Shown piece after piece: positions 7,130 through 15,469 of a DNA stretch of 26,279 nucleotides (position 1 is its first letter; each line of letters opens with the position of its first letter). The stretch spans positions 1 to 26,279 of the forward strand of contig JAISLM010000016.1 of the NCBI GenBank assembly GCA_031290855.1. The letters run 5' to 3'. The DNA is from Spirochaetaceae bacterium. Lineage in GTDB: Bacteria > Spirochaetota > Spirochaetia > Treponematales > Breznakiellaceae. The notes beneath the pieces were generated by a model. It worked only from the letters and a program-made list of their open reading frames with translations. It did not search any database and was not told the DNA's origin. Both the position numbers and the translations under genes were made by a program.

Positions 7130-8364
7130 AACTTCCGGGGACCCGCATAGCCGTCCTGGCTTTAGTCGTCCTGAACGTATCCGTATCTTGCGGTATAGAG
7201 GACTACAAGTATCTTTCGCCCGCCACACTTGTAAGTTCCACGCTGAACAGTAACGCGGTGGTGCGGTTGCCGGACGGCAGTACCGTAACAATAGACTTCA
7301 CCACCGGGCAGATACCCACCCTGACGATACCCAACGGCATGGAATTCGGCAGGGAATACGAGATATATTACAGGATATACCTTAGCGACAAGCTGATGGA
7401 CACGGTAAACACGGACAGTGCGCGGCAGGATGTGAATCCCGCGCTGGCCTCGGACTGGACAGCGATGGACAGCTACACTGTGGACTCAAACAATCTTTCG
7501 TCCGGCGTGGCATCGCTTTTTAACAACCGGAAGTACTATTCGCTCCAGCAGGGAGCTTCCAACTACCTGATTCGTTCCAACGGAAACGGCGCTTTCAGCC
7601 CCAAACCCGATGACCGCCTGTTTACGACAAGTGATGACCTTTTCAACCCGGACTACCTGACGACCAGCATCAACGCCGACGTTGCCCCGGCGAAAAGCGG
7701 CGTAAGCGTTTCTTATGCCTATGCGTCGATGTATGTTGTTGTCAGGGATTTTAACCCGCAAACATTGAACCCCGTATACAGTTCGATTACCTTTATAAAT
7801 ATTTTTCTCCTGCCTGACGGTTCGGGGGTTCAGAACATTCCAGTAACCGGGGTAACGATAGCCCAGGTTTCCTTCAATACATCCGCCGTCAGGCTTAAGG
7901 CCAACATCACGCCGGACAACGCTTCAAACAAGTCCGTCGATTGGTCGGTAAGTAACGAGACTGCCGCCGGCATACGGACTTTGGCGGATAACAGCGCCAT
8001 CGTGTACAGCAAAACCGCAGGACCGAACAACGTTACGGTTACAGCTAAAACAACGGACGGCGGGTATGCCGCTAACCAGACTGTTACGCTGTCCGGTATC
8101 GCCGTAACCAGTATCGACAGCATAGTTCCGGCGTCGCTGGCACTCATCATTGGCGTTACACCAACGGGAACATTGACGGCGTCCGTCTTACCCGCCGGCG
8201 CCAACAATACATCCGTTACTTGGGAGTCCAGCGACCCGACCATTGCGACTGTTGACAATAGCGGTATTGTAACAGCCAAGGCCATAGGCACGGCAACCAT
8301 AACGGCGAAAACGACGGACGGCACCGAATTGAGCAAAGCTTGTACGGTTACTGTTGGTAATTGA
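7126..8364 (+). CDS. Lipoprotein with two bacterial Ig-like (BIG2) domains
   Basis: I place the start at 7126, where ATGA overlaps the upstream stop, because it gives a lipoprotein signal of about 21 residues ending VSVSC, a permissive spirochaetal lipobox. A longer reading begins at 7057 but would bury the signal. The middle (about 25-240) is not recognised. The C-terminal part holds two tandem BIG2-type domains, each ending in the characteristic NVTVTAKTTDG / TATITAKTTDG strand motif, with SSDPTIATVDNSG marking the second. It is probably a surface or periplasmic structural or adhesive lipoprotein. Transcribed with the TPR protein, and the unit ends at a strong terminator. Confidence 0.85.
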   Translation: MKLPGTRIAVLALVVLNVSVSCGIEDYKYLSPATLVSSTLNSNAVVRLPDGSTVTIDFTTGQIPTLTIPNGMEFGREYEIYYRIYLSDKLMDTVNTDSARQDVNPALASDWTAMDSYTVDSNNLSSGVASLFNNRKYYSLQQGASNYLIRSNGNGAFSPKPDDRLFTTSDDLFNPDYLTTSINADVAPAKSGVSVSYAYASMYVVVRDFNPQTLNPVYSSITFINIFLLPDGSGVQNIPVTGVTIAQVSFNTSAVRLKANITPDNASNKSVDWSVSNETAAGIRTLADNSAIVYSKTAGPNNVTVTAKTTDGGYAANQTVTLSGIAVTSIDSIVPASLALIIGVTPTGTLTASVLPAGANNTSVTWESSDPTIATVDNSGIVTAKAIGTATITAKTTDGTELSKACTVTVGN

Positions 8365-8379
8365 CGCGGCAAAAAAATA

Positions 8380-8490
8380 GCGGTGCGTCTGGACGTTGTG
8401 ACCGCACCGCCTTGGAGCCAAGATTTTACACGGCGCCGGGAAAACCGCGTCCACTCGATGCGGTTTTCCCGGCGCCTCTTTCCTCCCCTA
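8380..8490 (+). terminator. Intrinsic terminator, 17-bp perfect stem
   Basis: A first hairpin (GCGGTGCG/CGCACCGC, 8380-8410) is followed by a perfect 17-bp stem (8432-8448 with 8460-8476, 11-nt loop) and then a T/C-rich tail. It ends the lipoprotein unit and, being symmetric, may also serve the convergent MBL gene. Confidence 0.8.
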
Positions 8491-8591
8491 TATTTTTTTA
8501 TCGGTTTATAAAAAAATATCTGTAGGTAAAAACGCCGCCGGAAGGCGTAACGCAAAACAGTGCCCGGTTTTAGCCTTTTCCGGGGCGGGCC

Positions 8592-9263
8592 TCAGTATGA
8601 TTGCGCTTCCCGCGCTATGCTTGTCGCGTCCCCGTGGCCGGGGTATACCTTTATATCGCCGTTCATCTGGAAAAGGCGGGAGAGGCTGCCCTGCATCGCG
8701 GTCCAATCGCCGCCGGGCAGATCTGTGCGCCCGATCCCGGCCCTAAACAGCGTGTCGCCCGTGTAAAGGCGCTTGTTTTTTTCGTCAAAAAACGCGACGG
8801 AACCCTGCGTATGGCCCGGCAGGTGGAGTACGGTGAATATCTCTATACTGTCGCCTTCGTCCAAAACACGGTCCGCTTCCGGCATAGGCCGCCAAAGCTG
8901 GTCTATATAGTAAGAGTTTCCGGCGGCTACCGTAAAAGCCTCCCTGTGCGCGGCAAGCGAGGCGGGCCCGACATACATAAGGTCTTCCCGGCCTATAGCG
9001 ACGAGGGGCTTCCGATCCTTGCCGGAATAGTGGCTGTAAAGCTCCGGCAGCGCGGCGATATGGTCAAAATGTCCGTGAGTCAGTAAAATACATTTTGGAT
9101 ACAGCTTGCGGCGCTCCAGACAGCGTATGATATCCGGCGCGTCGGCGCCCGGATCTATTACGGCGGCGGGGCTTGGCCCGTCGGACCGTGGAGAATCGCG
9201 GAGCGGAACGATCCAGCAGTTGGCTTCCAAATCGCCGACGACTATTTTTTCATGAATCTGCAT
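8592..9263 (-). CDS. MBL-fold metallo-hydrolase (glyoxalase II-like)
   Basis: A 223-residue soluble metallo-beta-lactamase-fold hydrolase of the YcbL/GloB type. All zinc ligands are visible: THGHFDH near residue 63, the GHTQGS histidine, GDTLF aspartate, and the C-terminal PGHGD histidine. This family hydrolyses thioesters such as S-lactoylglutathione or related adducts; spirochaetes often lack glutathione, so the true substrate is unclear. It is divergent from the membrane-protein gene at 9302 with only 38 bp between starts. No Shine-Dalgarno is apparent, which suggests a short or leaderless transcript. Confidence 0.9.
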   Translation of the reverse strand: MQIHEKIVVGDLEANCWIVPLRDSPRSDGPSPAAVIDPGADAPDIIRCLERRKLYPKCILLTHGHFDHIAALPELYSHYSGKDRKPLVAIGREDLMYVGPASLAAHREAFTVAAGNSYYIDQLWRPMPEADRVLDEGDSIEIFTVLHLPGHTQGSVAFFDEKNKRLYTGDTLFRAGIGRTDLPGGDWTAMQGSLSRLFQMNGDIKVYPGHGDATSIAREAQSY

Positions 9264-9301
9264 AATGGAGGGATTATAACCTGGGTAACCTTGAATGGCT
9301 A

Positions 9302-10447
9302 GTGATTATAATCATGGTCGCCGTCTTCTGGTACGCGCTTATCCCGCTTGCCGGGATTTTTATCAGCCGTAACAGGTGGCGCGTTTTTCGCGAACGTTTC
9401 GTTCATTTAAGCGGTATGCCCATGCTTGATTACGCTATGCTCCGGCAAAATTTGGACGGGGAGTACTGTTTTACCGGAAGTTTTGAATCCATCACGGAGA
9501 ACAACACCCTTTGGATAAAAACCGACAATTTGACCGTGCCGGTTTTTCTCAAAGACGCGCGGACGTATATGCTGCCGTTGAGCGGGCACAAGCACGGGAG
9601 CAGTGCGGGCGAAAAAACATACTTTGATGAAAATGATTTTGACGTCAACGCTCCCGCGCCGCGCCGTTTTACATGGAACAAGATTTCGTCCCTGACGGCG
9701 GGGGCAAAAGTCTTCATAGGCGGCACAGTCAAACCTGTAAACGGACGGCAGACCTTTACTTCGTCAAAGGGCCTGCCGCTTCTGGTGATATTTTATGAAT
9801 GTTCCGAGCGAATGCTCAGCGCGGGCGTGGTACGCGCCGGCAAATATAGTGTTGAATATTGGAATACGGTAACCCCCTATTCACTCATAGGCGGAGTTTT
9901 TTCGTTGATAAGCATAGCGCAGATTTTTTATGCCCGTCCCGTCTACCGCGCCACAGTCCTGTCGGCGATAGTCGCCATTTTTGGCCCGCTGTTTCCTCTT
10001 TTGCCGCCGGGCCTAATATTCACGCTCGCCTACCGTCAATTATGGCTGCGGGCCTGTCTGTACCGGGTTTTCCGTGACGTGGCGCTGCTCCCGTTGAAAT
10101 ATTCAGGCTCGCGTAATTCCGCCGAAAACCCCGCCGTGTACGATTGCCGCGCGCCCGCCGTCCTCCCGGTCAAGATTCCGCGCCTCCTCCCGGCCGATAA
10201 ACCCGAAAAAAACGAAGTCTGGCACATGGCGGGTTTTTTTGGCGAAGACCAGGCGCGTGAACCCTCCGTAGACGCCCCGTCGAATCCGTTCATCCCTTAC
10301 GGCCTGCTTCCGGGAAGACCGAAAGTTATTTCCCGCCTCTACAACAGGAAAGCCGTGTTTCTTGAAATATTTGCATGGATCGTTCTTGCCGCCGGCATAG
10401 CGCTCAATGTATTTTTTGCCGAACTCCTGATATATTTTACGCAGTAG
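9302..10447 (+). CDS. Conserved integral membrane protein, unknown function
   Basis: This 381-residue protein is not recognised as a named family. It has an N-terminal membrane helix (about 1-20), a hydrophilic domain of about 160 residues, two or three hydrophobic helices (about 195-250), a polar stretch (about 275-345), and a final membrane helix at the C-terminus. A nested layout of this kind resembles E3-ligase-like or SMODS-associated membrane domains only superficially. The start is GTG at 9302 or ATG at 9314; neither has a good ribosome-binding site. It precedes the nitroreductase gene by 41 bp on the same strand. Confidence 0.7.
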   Translation: MIIIMVAVFWYALIPLAGIFISRNRWRVFRERFVHLSGMPMLDYAMLRQNLDGEYCFTGSFESITENNTLWIKTDNLTVPVFLKDARTYMLPLSGHKHGSSAGEKTYFDENDFDVNAPAPRRFTWNKISSLTAGAKVFIGGTVKPVNGRQTFTSSKGLPLLVIFYECSERMLSAGVVRAGKYSVEYWNTVTPYSLIGGVFSLISIAQIFYARPVYRATVLSAIVAIFGPLFPLLPPGLIFTLAYRQLWLRACLYRVFRDVALLPLKYSGSRNSAENPAVYDCRAPAVLPVKIPRLLPADKPEKNEVWHMAGFFGEDQAREPSVDAPSNPFIPYGLLPGRPKVISRLYNRKAVFLEIFAWIVLAAGIALNVFFAELLIYFTQ

Positions 10448-10488
10448 AGGACTGTGCAACATACAAAAAACATAATACTATTATTTAC

Positions 10489-11043
10489 ATGAATAAACTT
10501 TTAACAGTGTTTGTGTTTTCCTTGGCCGTTTTAACACACGGTGCGGCAGACGATGCGGCAAACGCCGTCTCTGTCATTCTGAATAATTTCGGGGCGTCCA
10601 AATATTCCGCCGGAGCCATTCCCAAAGCGGATCTGGATAGGATAATCGCGGCGGGTGTCCGTGCGCCCAGCGCAAGAAACAGGCAGCCATGGCGTTTCAC
10701 GGTCGTTTCGACCCCTTCCCTTGCGGAAAAGATCATAGGCGGAGTAATGGATGGCAACGTGCTTGTCGTAGTCTCGACCGATTCAGACAGTCCTGACAAG
10801 ATACTTGACTGCGCGCTGGCTGTGGAAAACATTTATCTGGCAGCTCAGGCGCTCGGTTACGGTTCCAGAATCTACACGGGCCCGGTCAACAATATAAATA
10901 GAAGCCTGAAAAAAGAGCTTGGCATTCCCCAGGAACACAGTGCTGTATCGGTTGTCCGCCTGGGCAGGCTCGCGCCAAATGTTGACGCGGTAAGCAGCGC
11001 ATCGCCAAGAAAACCTGTAGACAGCATAGTAACTTACAAATAA
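10489..11043 (+). CDS. Exported nitroreductase-family flavoprotein
   Basis: A nitroreductase-fold protein of 184 residues when started at 10489; a longer reading from 10375 runs back into the upstream gene. The FMN-binding signature RAPSARNRQPWRF and the C-terminal GIPQEHSAVSVVRLG are typical of the family, which reduces nitro compounds, quinones or flavins with NAD(P)H. Unusually, it begins with a hydrophobic signal-like segment (residues 1-20, TVFVFSLAVLTHGA), suggesting export to the periplasm, where NAD(P)H is not available. A membrane electron donor or an uncleaved anchor would be needed. It ends at the terminator at 11085. Confidence 0.85.
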   Translation: MNKLLTVFVFSLAVLTHGAADDAANAVSVILNNFGASKYSAGAIPKADLDRIIAAGVRAPSARNRQPWRFTVVSTPSLAEKIIGGVMDGNVLVVVSTDSDSPDKILDCALAVENIYLAAQALGYGSRIYTGPVNNINRSLKKELGIPQEHSAVSVVRLGRLAPNVDAVSSASPRKPVDSIVTYK

Positions 11044-11084
11044 GTTCCCTAGGGGTTTGTTGCACTTCGCGCATAAAACCCCTA

Positions 11085-11109
11085 AAAATCGCCGATCAGG
11101 CGATTTTTT
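11085..11109 (+). terminator. Intrinsic terminator after nitroreductase gene
   Basis: AAAATCGCC/GGCGATTTT stem (11085-11093 with 11099-11107) with a 5-nt loop and a T-run. It is preceded by a second inverted repeat, AGGGGTTT/AAACCCCT (11051-11058 with 11076-11083). Confidence 0.8.
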
Positions 11110-11126
11110 ACCTTGCAAACTCCGAA

Positions 11127-11194
11127 AGCAGCCCCGATAATCGGGATTTTTTGCGGCATCAAGCGCAAAAAATCCACAAGTGCGACAGGCTGCT
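11127..11194 (+). other. Region with competing hairpins
   Basis: An outer pair AGCAGCC/GGCTGCT (11127-11133 with 11188-11194) encloses two alternatives. One is CCCGA/TCGGG with a 3-nt loop followed by ATTTTTT. The other is a 12-bp stem GGATTTTTTGCG/CGCAAAAAATCC (11144-11155 with 11164-11175) that uses the T-run of the first. The layout is that of a terminator/antiterminator pair or a REP-like element; no gene depends on it clearly. Confidence 0.4.
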
Positions 11195-11295
11195 AGGGAG
11201 CGGCGATGCGGACAGCCGCTTTCATCCGCCCGACATACAGAGCCTGATGAAAGAAATTCTAAAGCGCGGCCCCGTAACCGTCATCATGTATCCCG

Positions 11296-11392
11296 GGTAA
11301 CGCGGGGGTGCCAGGCACCGAATTTGCCTAGTGCCGTCAGAACCAGCCCAAGCTATATATAGTGCCGGGGTCAGACCCCGCAACGGGTGGCA
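11296..11392 (+). repeat. Dispersed repeat family 1, copy R1
   Basis: Begins GGTAACGCGGGGG, contains GGTGCCAGGCACC (itself palindromic), CTATATATAG, and the palindrome GGGGTCAGACCCC (11367-11379). Copies R2-R4 share the same order of blocks. The flanking 11393-11476 includes a further palindromic piece (GCAATGGCGCCATTGC) and leads into the GAGGTTTTAGTATGAG leader. Confidence 0.8.
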
Positions 11393-11476
11393 ATGGCCGT
11401 TTACGCAATGGCGCCATTGCGTTAATTTGGCGTACCGGCGGTGTTCCGCATACATGGTATTTTATGAGGTTTTAGT

Positions 11477-11575
11477 ATGAGCGCCATTTCGCCGGATACC
11501 GCCGGGAAAACCGCGAAATGTCCGTCCGTATGGAACAGGAGGGCGTCGGGATGGAAGATTAGCGGGAGGATATAA
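11477..11575 (+). CDS. Possible 32-codon leader or remnant ORF
   Basis: A short frame starts at ATG 11477 directly after GAGGTTTTAGT, the same leader sequence that precedes the gene at 18107 (16 identical bases across the start). It encodes about 32 residues and ends in a TAATG overlap with another start at 11575, itself preceded by GGGAGGATA. It may be a truncated paralogue whose body was lost. No family is recognised. Confidence 0.25.
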   Translation: MSAISPDTAGKTAKCPSVWNRRASGWKISGRI

Positions 11576-11648
11576 TGGCGGAACCGGACAAGAAGCCGGC
11601 CCGGACGCTGAGGGAGGCGGCGGCGGTTCCGCGTACCGCGCAGCCCCA

Positions 11649-12830
11649 TTACAGGCGGAAACCGAAACATAGCTGGGGGCGGAAGTATGCGGGCTGCGGC
11701 TTTTCGACAGAAAAGATGTGTATGAATTCGCAGCCCAATTCAAGGAAGAACAGATCGCGAAAGAACCAACTGAACGACACGGAACCCGCCGCCATGGGCA
11801 GCAATGTTTCACTTCCCAGCGATAACAGATCGTTGTCAGTCTTTATCTGCAAATTCATATAGTAGGCGAACCCACCGCCCGCCCTCACGTTAAACGCGGC
11901 CTTCCGCCGCAGTATCAGTTTTTGGTACAGCAGGTTGAGCTGCGCGTTAAACAACTGGCCTGAGATAAGAATCGTATACTCGCTGTAAAAATAGTGCCAG
12001 AAAAACTGCGCTTCCACCCCGAACACGCCGTAGCGTTTGTTCTTGCCGGCCATGCCGAAACGCAGGGAAGCGCCCGCCGGAAACACGGATTGGCCCAGGT
12101 ACTCGTTGATCAGCCCGTAGGAAGAGAACAGGGGGGTGTACGCTTCGGCGAACGTTATGTCGAAGGGCTTCGTCTTTTTGGGCGCGACAGCGACGCTGAA
12201 ATTGTGCCATGAGTCGGATATGCCGCCGGGATTCGTTATGACTATGTCGTAAAAGCCCTCTTTTAGCGGCAGCCCGTCAAACCGGAGCTCGGCGCTGTTC
12301 CCGTTTGCGCCCGGAACGTAGCCGTCTCCGTCGAGGAACAGGGGTTCCCCGCCGTCAGCCGGCTTGAGGCAGACCTCCGCCCCGGGAACAAGGTTGCCTC
12401 CCGTGACACGTAGCGTGGCGTGGACCCTGCCGCCCGACAACCCGACGACGGGCGGGTCCACGGAGAAAATTTTCGGCTGAAGCGCCGGTATCACCGTGAG
12501 CCGCGCCCAGTCGGGAGGCGGCCTCATCCGCCCCAACAGGTCGTAAACTACGACGCGGTAGCGGTATTCACCCGGCGCCAGAGACAGCTCCGCGCTGGTT
12601 TCGCCGGTAACGACCGACAATAGCGGTGTAAACCCGTCCGCCTCCGCCCCCTCGTCCTTCTTTTCTATCACAAACTCGTACTGAAAAACGTCCTCAACGG
12701 CATCCCAGCTTATCCGCTGGACGATCCCCGACTTCTCGAAGTACAGAATGTTCGGGTCGGCGCGGATCGCCGGCGGCGCGACAAGCGCAAGGCAGAGAAA
12801 AAAGAGGTATAGGGCGCGGAACTTCAACAA
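11649..12830 (-). CDS. Exported outer-membrane beta-barrel-like protein
   Basis: About 393 residues if started at the TTG near 12830, which follows GGGGAGAAG and immediately opens a signal peptide (LYLFFLCLALVAPPAIRA). An ATG start at 12878 is possible but adds an unlikely 16-residue tail. The N-terminal part (about 30-240 of the longer form) looks like fibronectin III and IPT/TIG-type beta-sandwich domains (YRYRVVVYD; VVGLSGGRV...). The C-terminal half alternates aromatic and polar residues and ends in FGFRL, as expected for a beta-barrel inserted by the BAM machinery. Outer-membrane location is inferred. Divergent from flgL. Confidence 0.7.
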   Translation of the reverse strand: MLKFRALYLFFLCLALVAPPAIRADPNILYFEKSGIVQRISWDAVEDVFQYEFVIEKKDEGAEADGFTPLLSVVTGETSAELSLAPGEYRYRVVVYDLLGRMRPPPDWARLTVIPALQPKIFSVDPPVVGLSGGRVHATLRVTGGNLVPGAEVCLKPADGGEPLFLDGDGYVPGANGNSAELRFDGLPLKEGFYDIVITNPGGISDSWHNFSVAVAPKKTKPFDITFAEAYTPLFSSYGLINEYLGQSVFPAGASLRFGMAGKNKRYGVFGVEAQFFWHYFYSEYTILISGQLFNAQLNLLYQKLILRRKAAFNVRAGGGFAYYMNLQIKTDNDLLSLGSETLLPMAAGSVSFSWFFRDLFFLELGCEFIHIFSVEKPQPAYFRPQLCFGFRL

Positions 12831-12990
12831 AACTTCTCCCCTATTCAATATCGGCACATTATTCGACGCATACAGCACCTGGACTACGCCGTCTCGCCGT
12901 CCGCCGATCTGTAGGGGTGTCCGCCTCCTGCCGATACTTATTAAGAGGGCGCTTGCGGTATTTTCCGGGAAGGCGCTACAGGGGGCAGAG

Positions 12991-14244
12991 ATGTTCAGAG
13001 TGTCTACGAATATGCCGAACGATGATATGCAGTACAGGCTGCGTCGTAAGGAGGAGGAACTTTCCTCGCTCCAGGCGAAAATCGCGAATCAGAGCAGGAT
13101 TCGGGAACTGCGCGACGATCCGCTGGCGGCGTCCCACGCGGTCAGGTACGACTCGTTTATAAGGAGGCTGGAACGCTTCGAGAAGAACACGCTTGACGCG
13201 AAGGAACATTACCATTTCGTTGACGGCTATATGCGGAGCGCTATCGACATAATGCAGCGCGTTCGGGAACTTGCCGTGCAGGGGGCCAACGGGATCTACA
13301 CGAGGGAAGACACCGCGAAGATGGGCGTCGAGGTGAATGAACTGCTCAAGGAACTTGTCTCGATAGCAAACTCCAGCGGCACGGACGGAAAGTACCTGTT
13401 TGCCGGTGACAAGGCTTTCACCGTACCGTTCAGAATATCGGAGGGCACCGTTGACGGACTTGGGCGCGAAGCTCCGGTCAGGGTCGAGTACCGCGGGGCC
13501 GGGGCGGACCGCCGCATTGAAATCAGCGACAGGACTTACGGGAAACTTGACATAGGAGGCGGCGAGGCGTTCTGGGCCGAGAAGATGATAGTCGCGTCCG
13601 CCGTGGATTCTAGCGACTACGTCGTGCCGGGCGAAAGCTCCCTTCTGATCGACGGCGTGAGGATACCGGTGAACCCAGGCGACAACGTCCGCGCCATAGC
13701 GGCCAAGATCAACGACTCCGCCGCTCCCGTGAAAGCCTACATCGACCCGGAAACACGCGGCCTCGTGCTGGAGGGCACGGAGCCCCACCTCCTCCGGCTG
13801 GAAGACGAGGCGGGAAGCGGCGTCGGCGTACTACGGGATCTGGGACTGATACGCGGCAACTCCGAGCAGGGCGCACCCAACTGGGCGGCGGGGGCACGGG
13901 TATCGGGCGGCTCCCTGTTTGACGTGGTAATATCCCTGAGGGACGCGCTGCTGTCAGGCGATCAGCAGTTCGCGGGCGGACAAGGACTGGGCGGTGTCGA
14001 CCAGGCGCTCGACAACCTTGGGACGCGGGTCGCGGACATCGGGAGCCGGGCGGAGCGCGTCGAGGCGACCTGGGGACGGATCAACATGGAAATACCCAAC
14101 GTCACCGAGAGCCTGAGCCGCGAGGCGGGCCTGGACCTGGCGAGCGCGTCAGTCGAATTCAACATGCTGGACCTGGCGCACAAGGCCGCGCTTCAGACCG
14201 CGGCGAGGATAATCCCGCCCACCCTGCTCGATTTCCTGCGCTAG
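12991..14244 (+). CDS. flgL: Flagellar hook-filament junction protein FlgL
   Basis: FlgL (HAP3) links the hook to the periplasmic flagellar filament. The 417-residue protein starts at 12991 behind AGGGGG, with the conserved N-terminal coiled-coil (MFRVSTNMPNDDM, RELRDDPLAASHAVRYDS, ELAVQGANG) and C-terminal coiled-coil (LGTRVADIGSRAERVE, SVEFNMLDLAHKAALQTAARI). The variable central domain lies between. An upstream in-frame extension to 12748 overlaps the divergent gene and is rejected. Unusually, flgK is not upstream; a divergent outer-membrane protein gene takes that place. A weak sigma-28 -10-like GCCGATAC at 12930 has no good -35. Confidence 0.95.
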   Translation: MFRVSTNMPNDDMQYRLRRKEEELSSLQAKIANQSRIRELRDDPLAASHAVRYDSFIRRLERFEKNTLDAKEHYHFVDGYMRSAIDIMQRVRELAVQGANGIYTREDTAKMGVEVNELLKELVSIANSSGTDGKYLFAGDKAFTVPFRISEGTVDGLGREAPVRVEYRGAGADRRIEISDRTYGKLDIGGGEAFWAEKMIVASAVDSSDYVVPGESSLLIDGVRIPVNPGDNVRAIAAKINDSAAPVKAYIDPETRGLVLEGTEPHLLRLEDEAGSGVGVLRDLGLIRGNSEQGAPNWAAGARVSGGSLFDVVISLRDALLSGDQQFAGGQGLGGVDQALDNLGTRVADIGSRAERVEATWGRINMEIPNVTESLSREAGLDLASASVEFNMLDLAHKAALQTAARIIPPTLLDFLR

Positions 14245-14260
14245 ATGAAGGAGAGACAGT

Positions 14261-14731
14261 TTGAAATTAAACACAAAAGCCTACGGGCCTATCGACGTCA
14301 GCGAGAGGCAGAGGATACACTTTCCCTTCGGACTCTTCGGCTTCGAGACACTGAAAGACTACGTGATGCTCGACGCGGAGCATCAACCGTTCTTCTGGCT
14401 GCAGTCGACGGAAAGCTCCGGCGTCGCCTTCATAATGATAAGCCCCTTCCTGTTCAGGCCTGACTACGAACTCTGCCTGGGGGACGAAGAATTGGCCGAC
14501 ATAGGCGTGTCGTCGCCGGAAACTGCGCTGGTATTTTCGATAGTGACGATACCGGCGGACGGCAGCCCGATGACGGCGAACCTGCAGGGCCCGGTAGTGA
14601 TAAACCGCGACACCCGCCTTGGCAAGCAGGTGATACTGGGCGACCCCCGCTGGAAAACGCGGCACGACATAGTGGCCGAGCTGTCCGAAAACACGGCCCG
14701 AAGCGGCGCGGCAGGGAAGGCGAGATGCTGA
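14261..14731 (+). CDS. fliW: Flagellar assembly factor FliW
   Basis: FliW binds flagellin and antagonises CsrA, coupling filament assembly to flagellin translation. The 156-residue protein shows family signatures FPFGLFGFETLKDYVMLD, FFWLQSTE, and FLFRPDYE. I use TTG at 14261 as the start, because AAGGAGAG lies 7 bp upstream and the homologous N-terminus (MKLNTKAYG) begins there. It follows flgL by 16 bp and overlaps csrA by 7 bp, so the three form one translationally coupled unit. Confidence 0.93.
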   Translation: MKLNTKAYGPIDVSERQRIHFPFGLFGFETLKDYVMLDAEHQPFFWLQSTESSGVAFIMISPFLFRPDYELCLGDEELADIGVSSPETALVFSIVTIPADGSPMTANLQGPVVINRDTRLGKQVILGDPRWKTRHDIVAELSENTARSGAAGKARC

Positions 14732-14946
14732 TTCTGACCCGAAAGGCGGGCGAAAAGATAATGATAGGGGACGGCATAACGATCTCCGTAGTCGAGATTC
14801 ACGGCGGCGAGGCGCGGATCGGCGTGGACGCACCCAAAGCGGTGAAAGTGTACCGCGAGGAAGTGTTCGAGGCGATCAAGTCCGAGAACCGCGCCGCAGC
14901 CGCCTCCGGCACATCCCTTCCAAGCATAGATTTCCCCGCCCCCTAG
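14725..14946 (+). CDS. csrA: Carbon storage regulator CsrA
   Basis: CsrA is an RNA-binding dimer that blocks translation of flagellin and other messages by binding GGA motifs. The 73-residue protein begins MLILTRKAGEKIMIGD and contains the RNA-contacting IGVDAPKAVKVYREEVF segment. The tail beyond residue 55 is variable. Its pairing with fliW is the classical CsrA/FliW control module. Confidence 0.96.
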   Translation: MLILTRKAGEKIMIGDGITISVVEIHGGEARIGVDAPKAVKVYREEVFEAIKSENRAAAASGTSLPSIDFPAP

Positions 14947-14965
14947 CCCGCCCCGCCGGCGGGCT
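14945..14965 (+). terminator. Terminator-like hairpin after csrA
   Basis: AGCCCGCC/GGCGGGCT (14945-14952 with 14958-14965) with a CCGCC loop begins at the csrA stop codon and is followed by a weak TTCTTA tail. Confidence 0.6.
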
Positions 14966-15061
14966 TCTTACACTGCGTCCGTGCGATAGAATGCCCTGGC
15001 TGACGGGGATGTACCCGCCCGCGGAGCGGCGGGGAGCTTCGTTTTTGAGGCCTTTTTTATA

Positions 15062-15096
15062 TTGACATTTCAATTTAATATTGGCTATAATATTGG
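15062..15096 (+). promoter_or_regulatory. Near-consensus sigma-70 promoter with direct repeats
   Basis: TTGACA (15062-15067) and TATAAT (15086-15091) match the consensus, with 18-bp spacing. AATATTGG occurs twice with a 12-bp period (15077-15084 and 15089-15096), overlapping the -10, which suggests a regulator-binding site. The expected transcription start falls at or next to an ATG at 15098, so any product would be leaderless. Confidence 0.7.
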
Positions 15097-15097
15097 A

Positions 15098-15310
15098 ATG
15101 CCGGATAACAAGCTTGACAGGCGGGCGGATACAGCGGCCGCTTCCGCGGGCCATACCTCAAGGACGACTCGACAGCCCCTTACCAAAGCCGGTACACGGG
15201 GACGGCGCGGCAGCTATCATCTTTCATTACCACTTGTTAATCACCCGTCATTAAGCGTTATTTTGCCCGCCCTGCCCCCCCCCCCCCCAGATATAGCACT
15301 TTCTTTGTAA
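15098..15310 (+). CDS. Doubtful small ORF spanning a C tract
   Basis: The 70-codon frame begins MPDNKLDRRADTAAASAG and ends with a proline run encoded by the 14-C tract. It has no Shine-Dalgarno and no recognised family; it is listed only because a strong promoter points straight at it. Slippage in the C tract would change its last residues. It may be the remnant of a gene (for instance an antitoxin) whose promoter survives. Confidence 0.25.
   Translation: MPDNKLDRRADTAAASAGHTSRTTRQPLTKAGTRGRRGSYHLSLPLVNHPSLSVILPALPPPPPDIALSL
15275..15288. repeat. Second homopolymeric C tract (14 C)
   Basis: Fourteen C residues, the same length as the tract at 75-88, lie between the promoter at 15062 and the pseudogene at 15470. 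No gene clearly switched by it is visible. Confidence 0.85.
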
Positions 15311-15469
15311 AATCAGCGCACTACGCGGTGTACGCATCCCCAAAAAGAGAGGGGCGGCGCAAGGCGGCGCAGTTCTTTACTAAAAACGCTTCATTCTTTG
15401 AAAGTATCCCATACTTAATTAAAACGCCCTGTTTTAGGCGCATACACCTGACACATGAAGGAGAAAAAC

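Noticed and set aside
11575..11862. 95-codon frame behind GGGAGGATA
   Set aside because: The start context is good, but most of it is antisense to the end of the outer-membrane protein gene and no family is seen; at most a relic.
12748..12990. N-terminal extension of flgL
   Set aside because: Overlaps the divergent gene and the conserved FlgL start is at 12991 with a ribosome-binding site.
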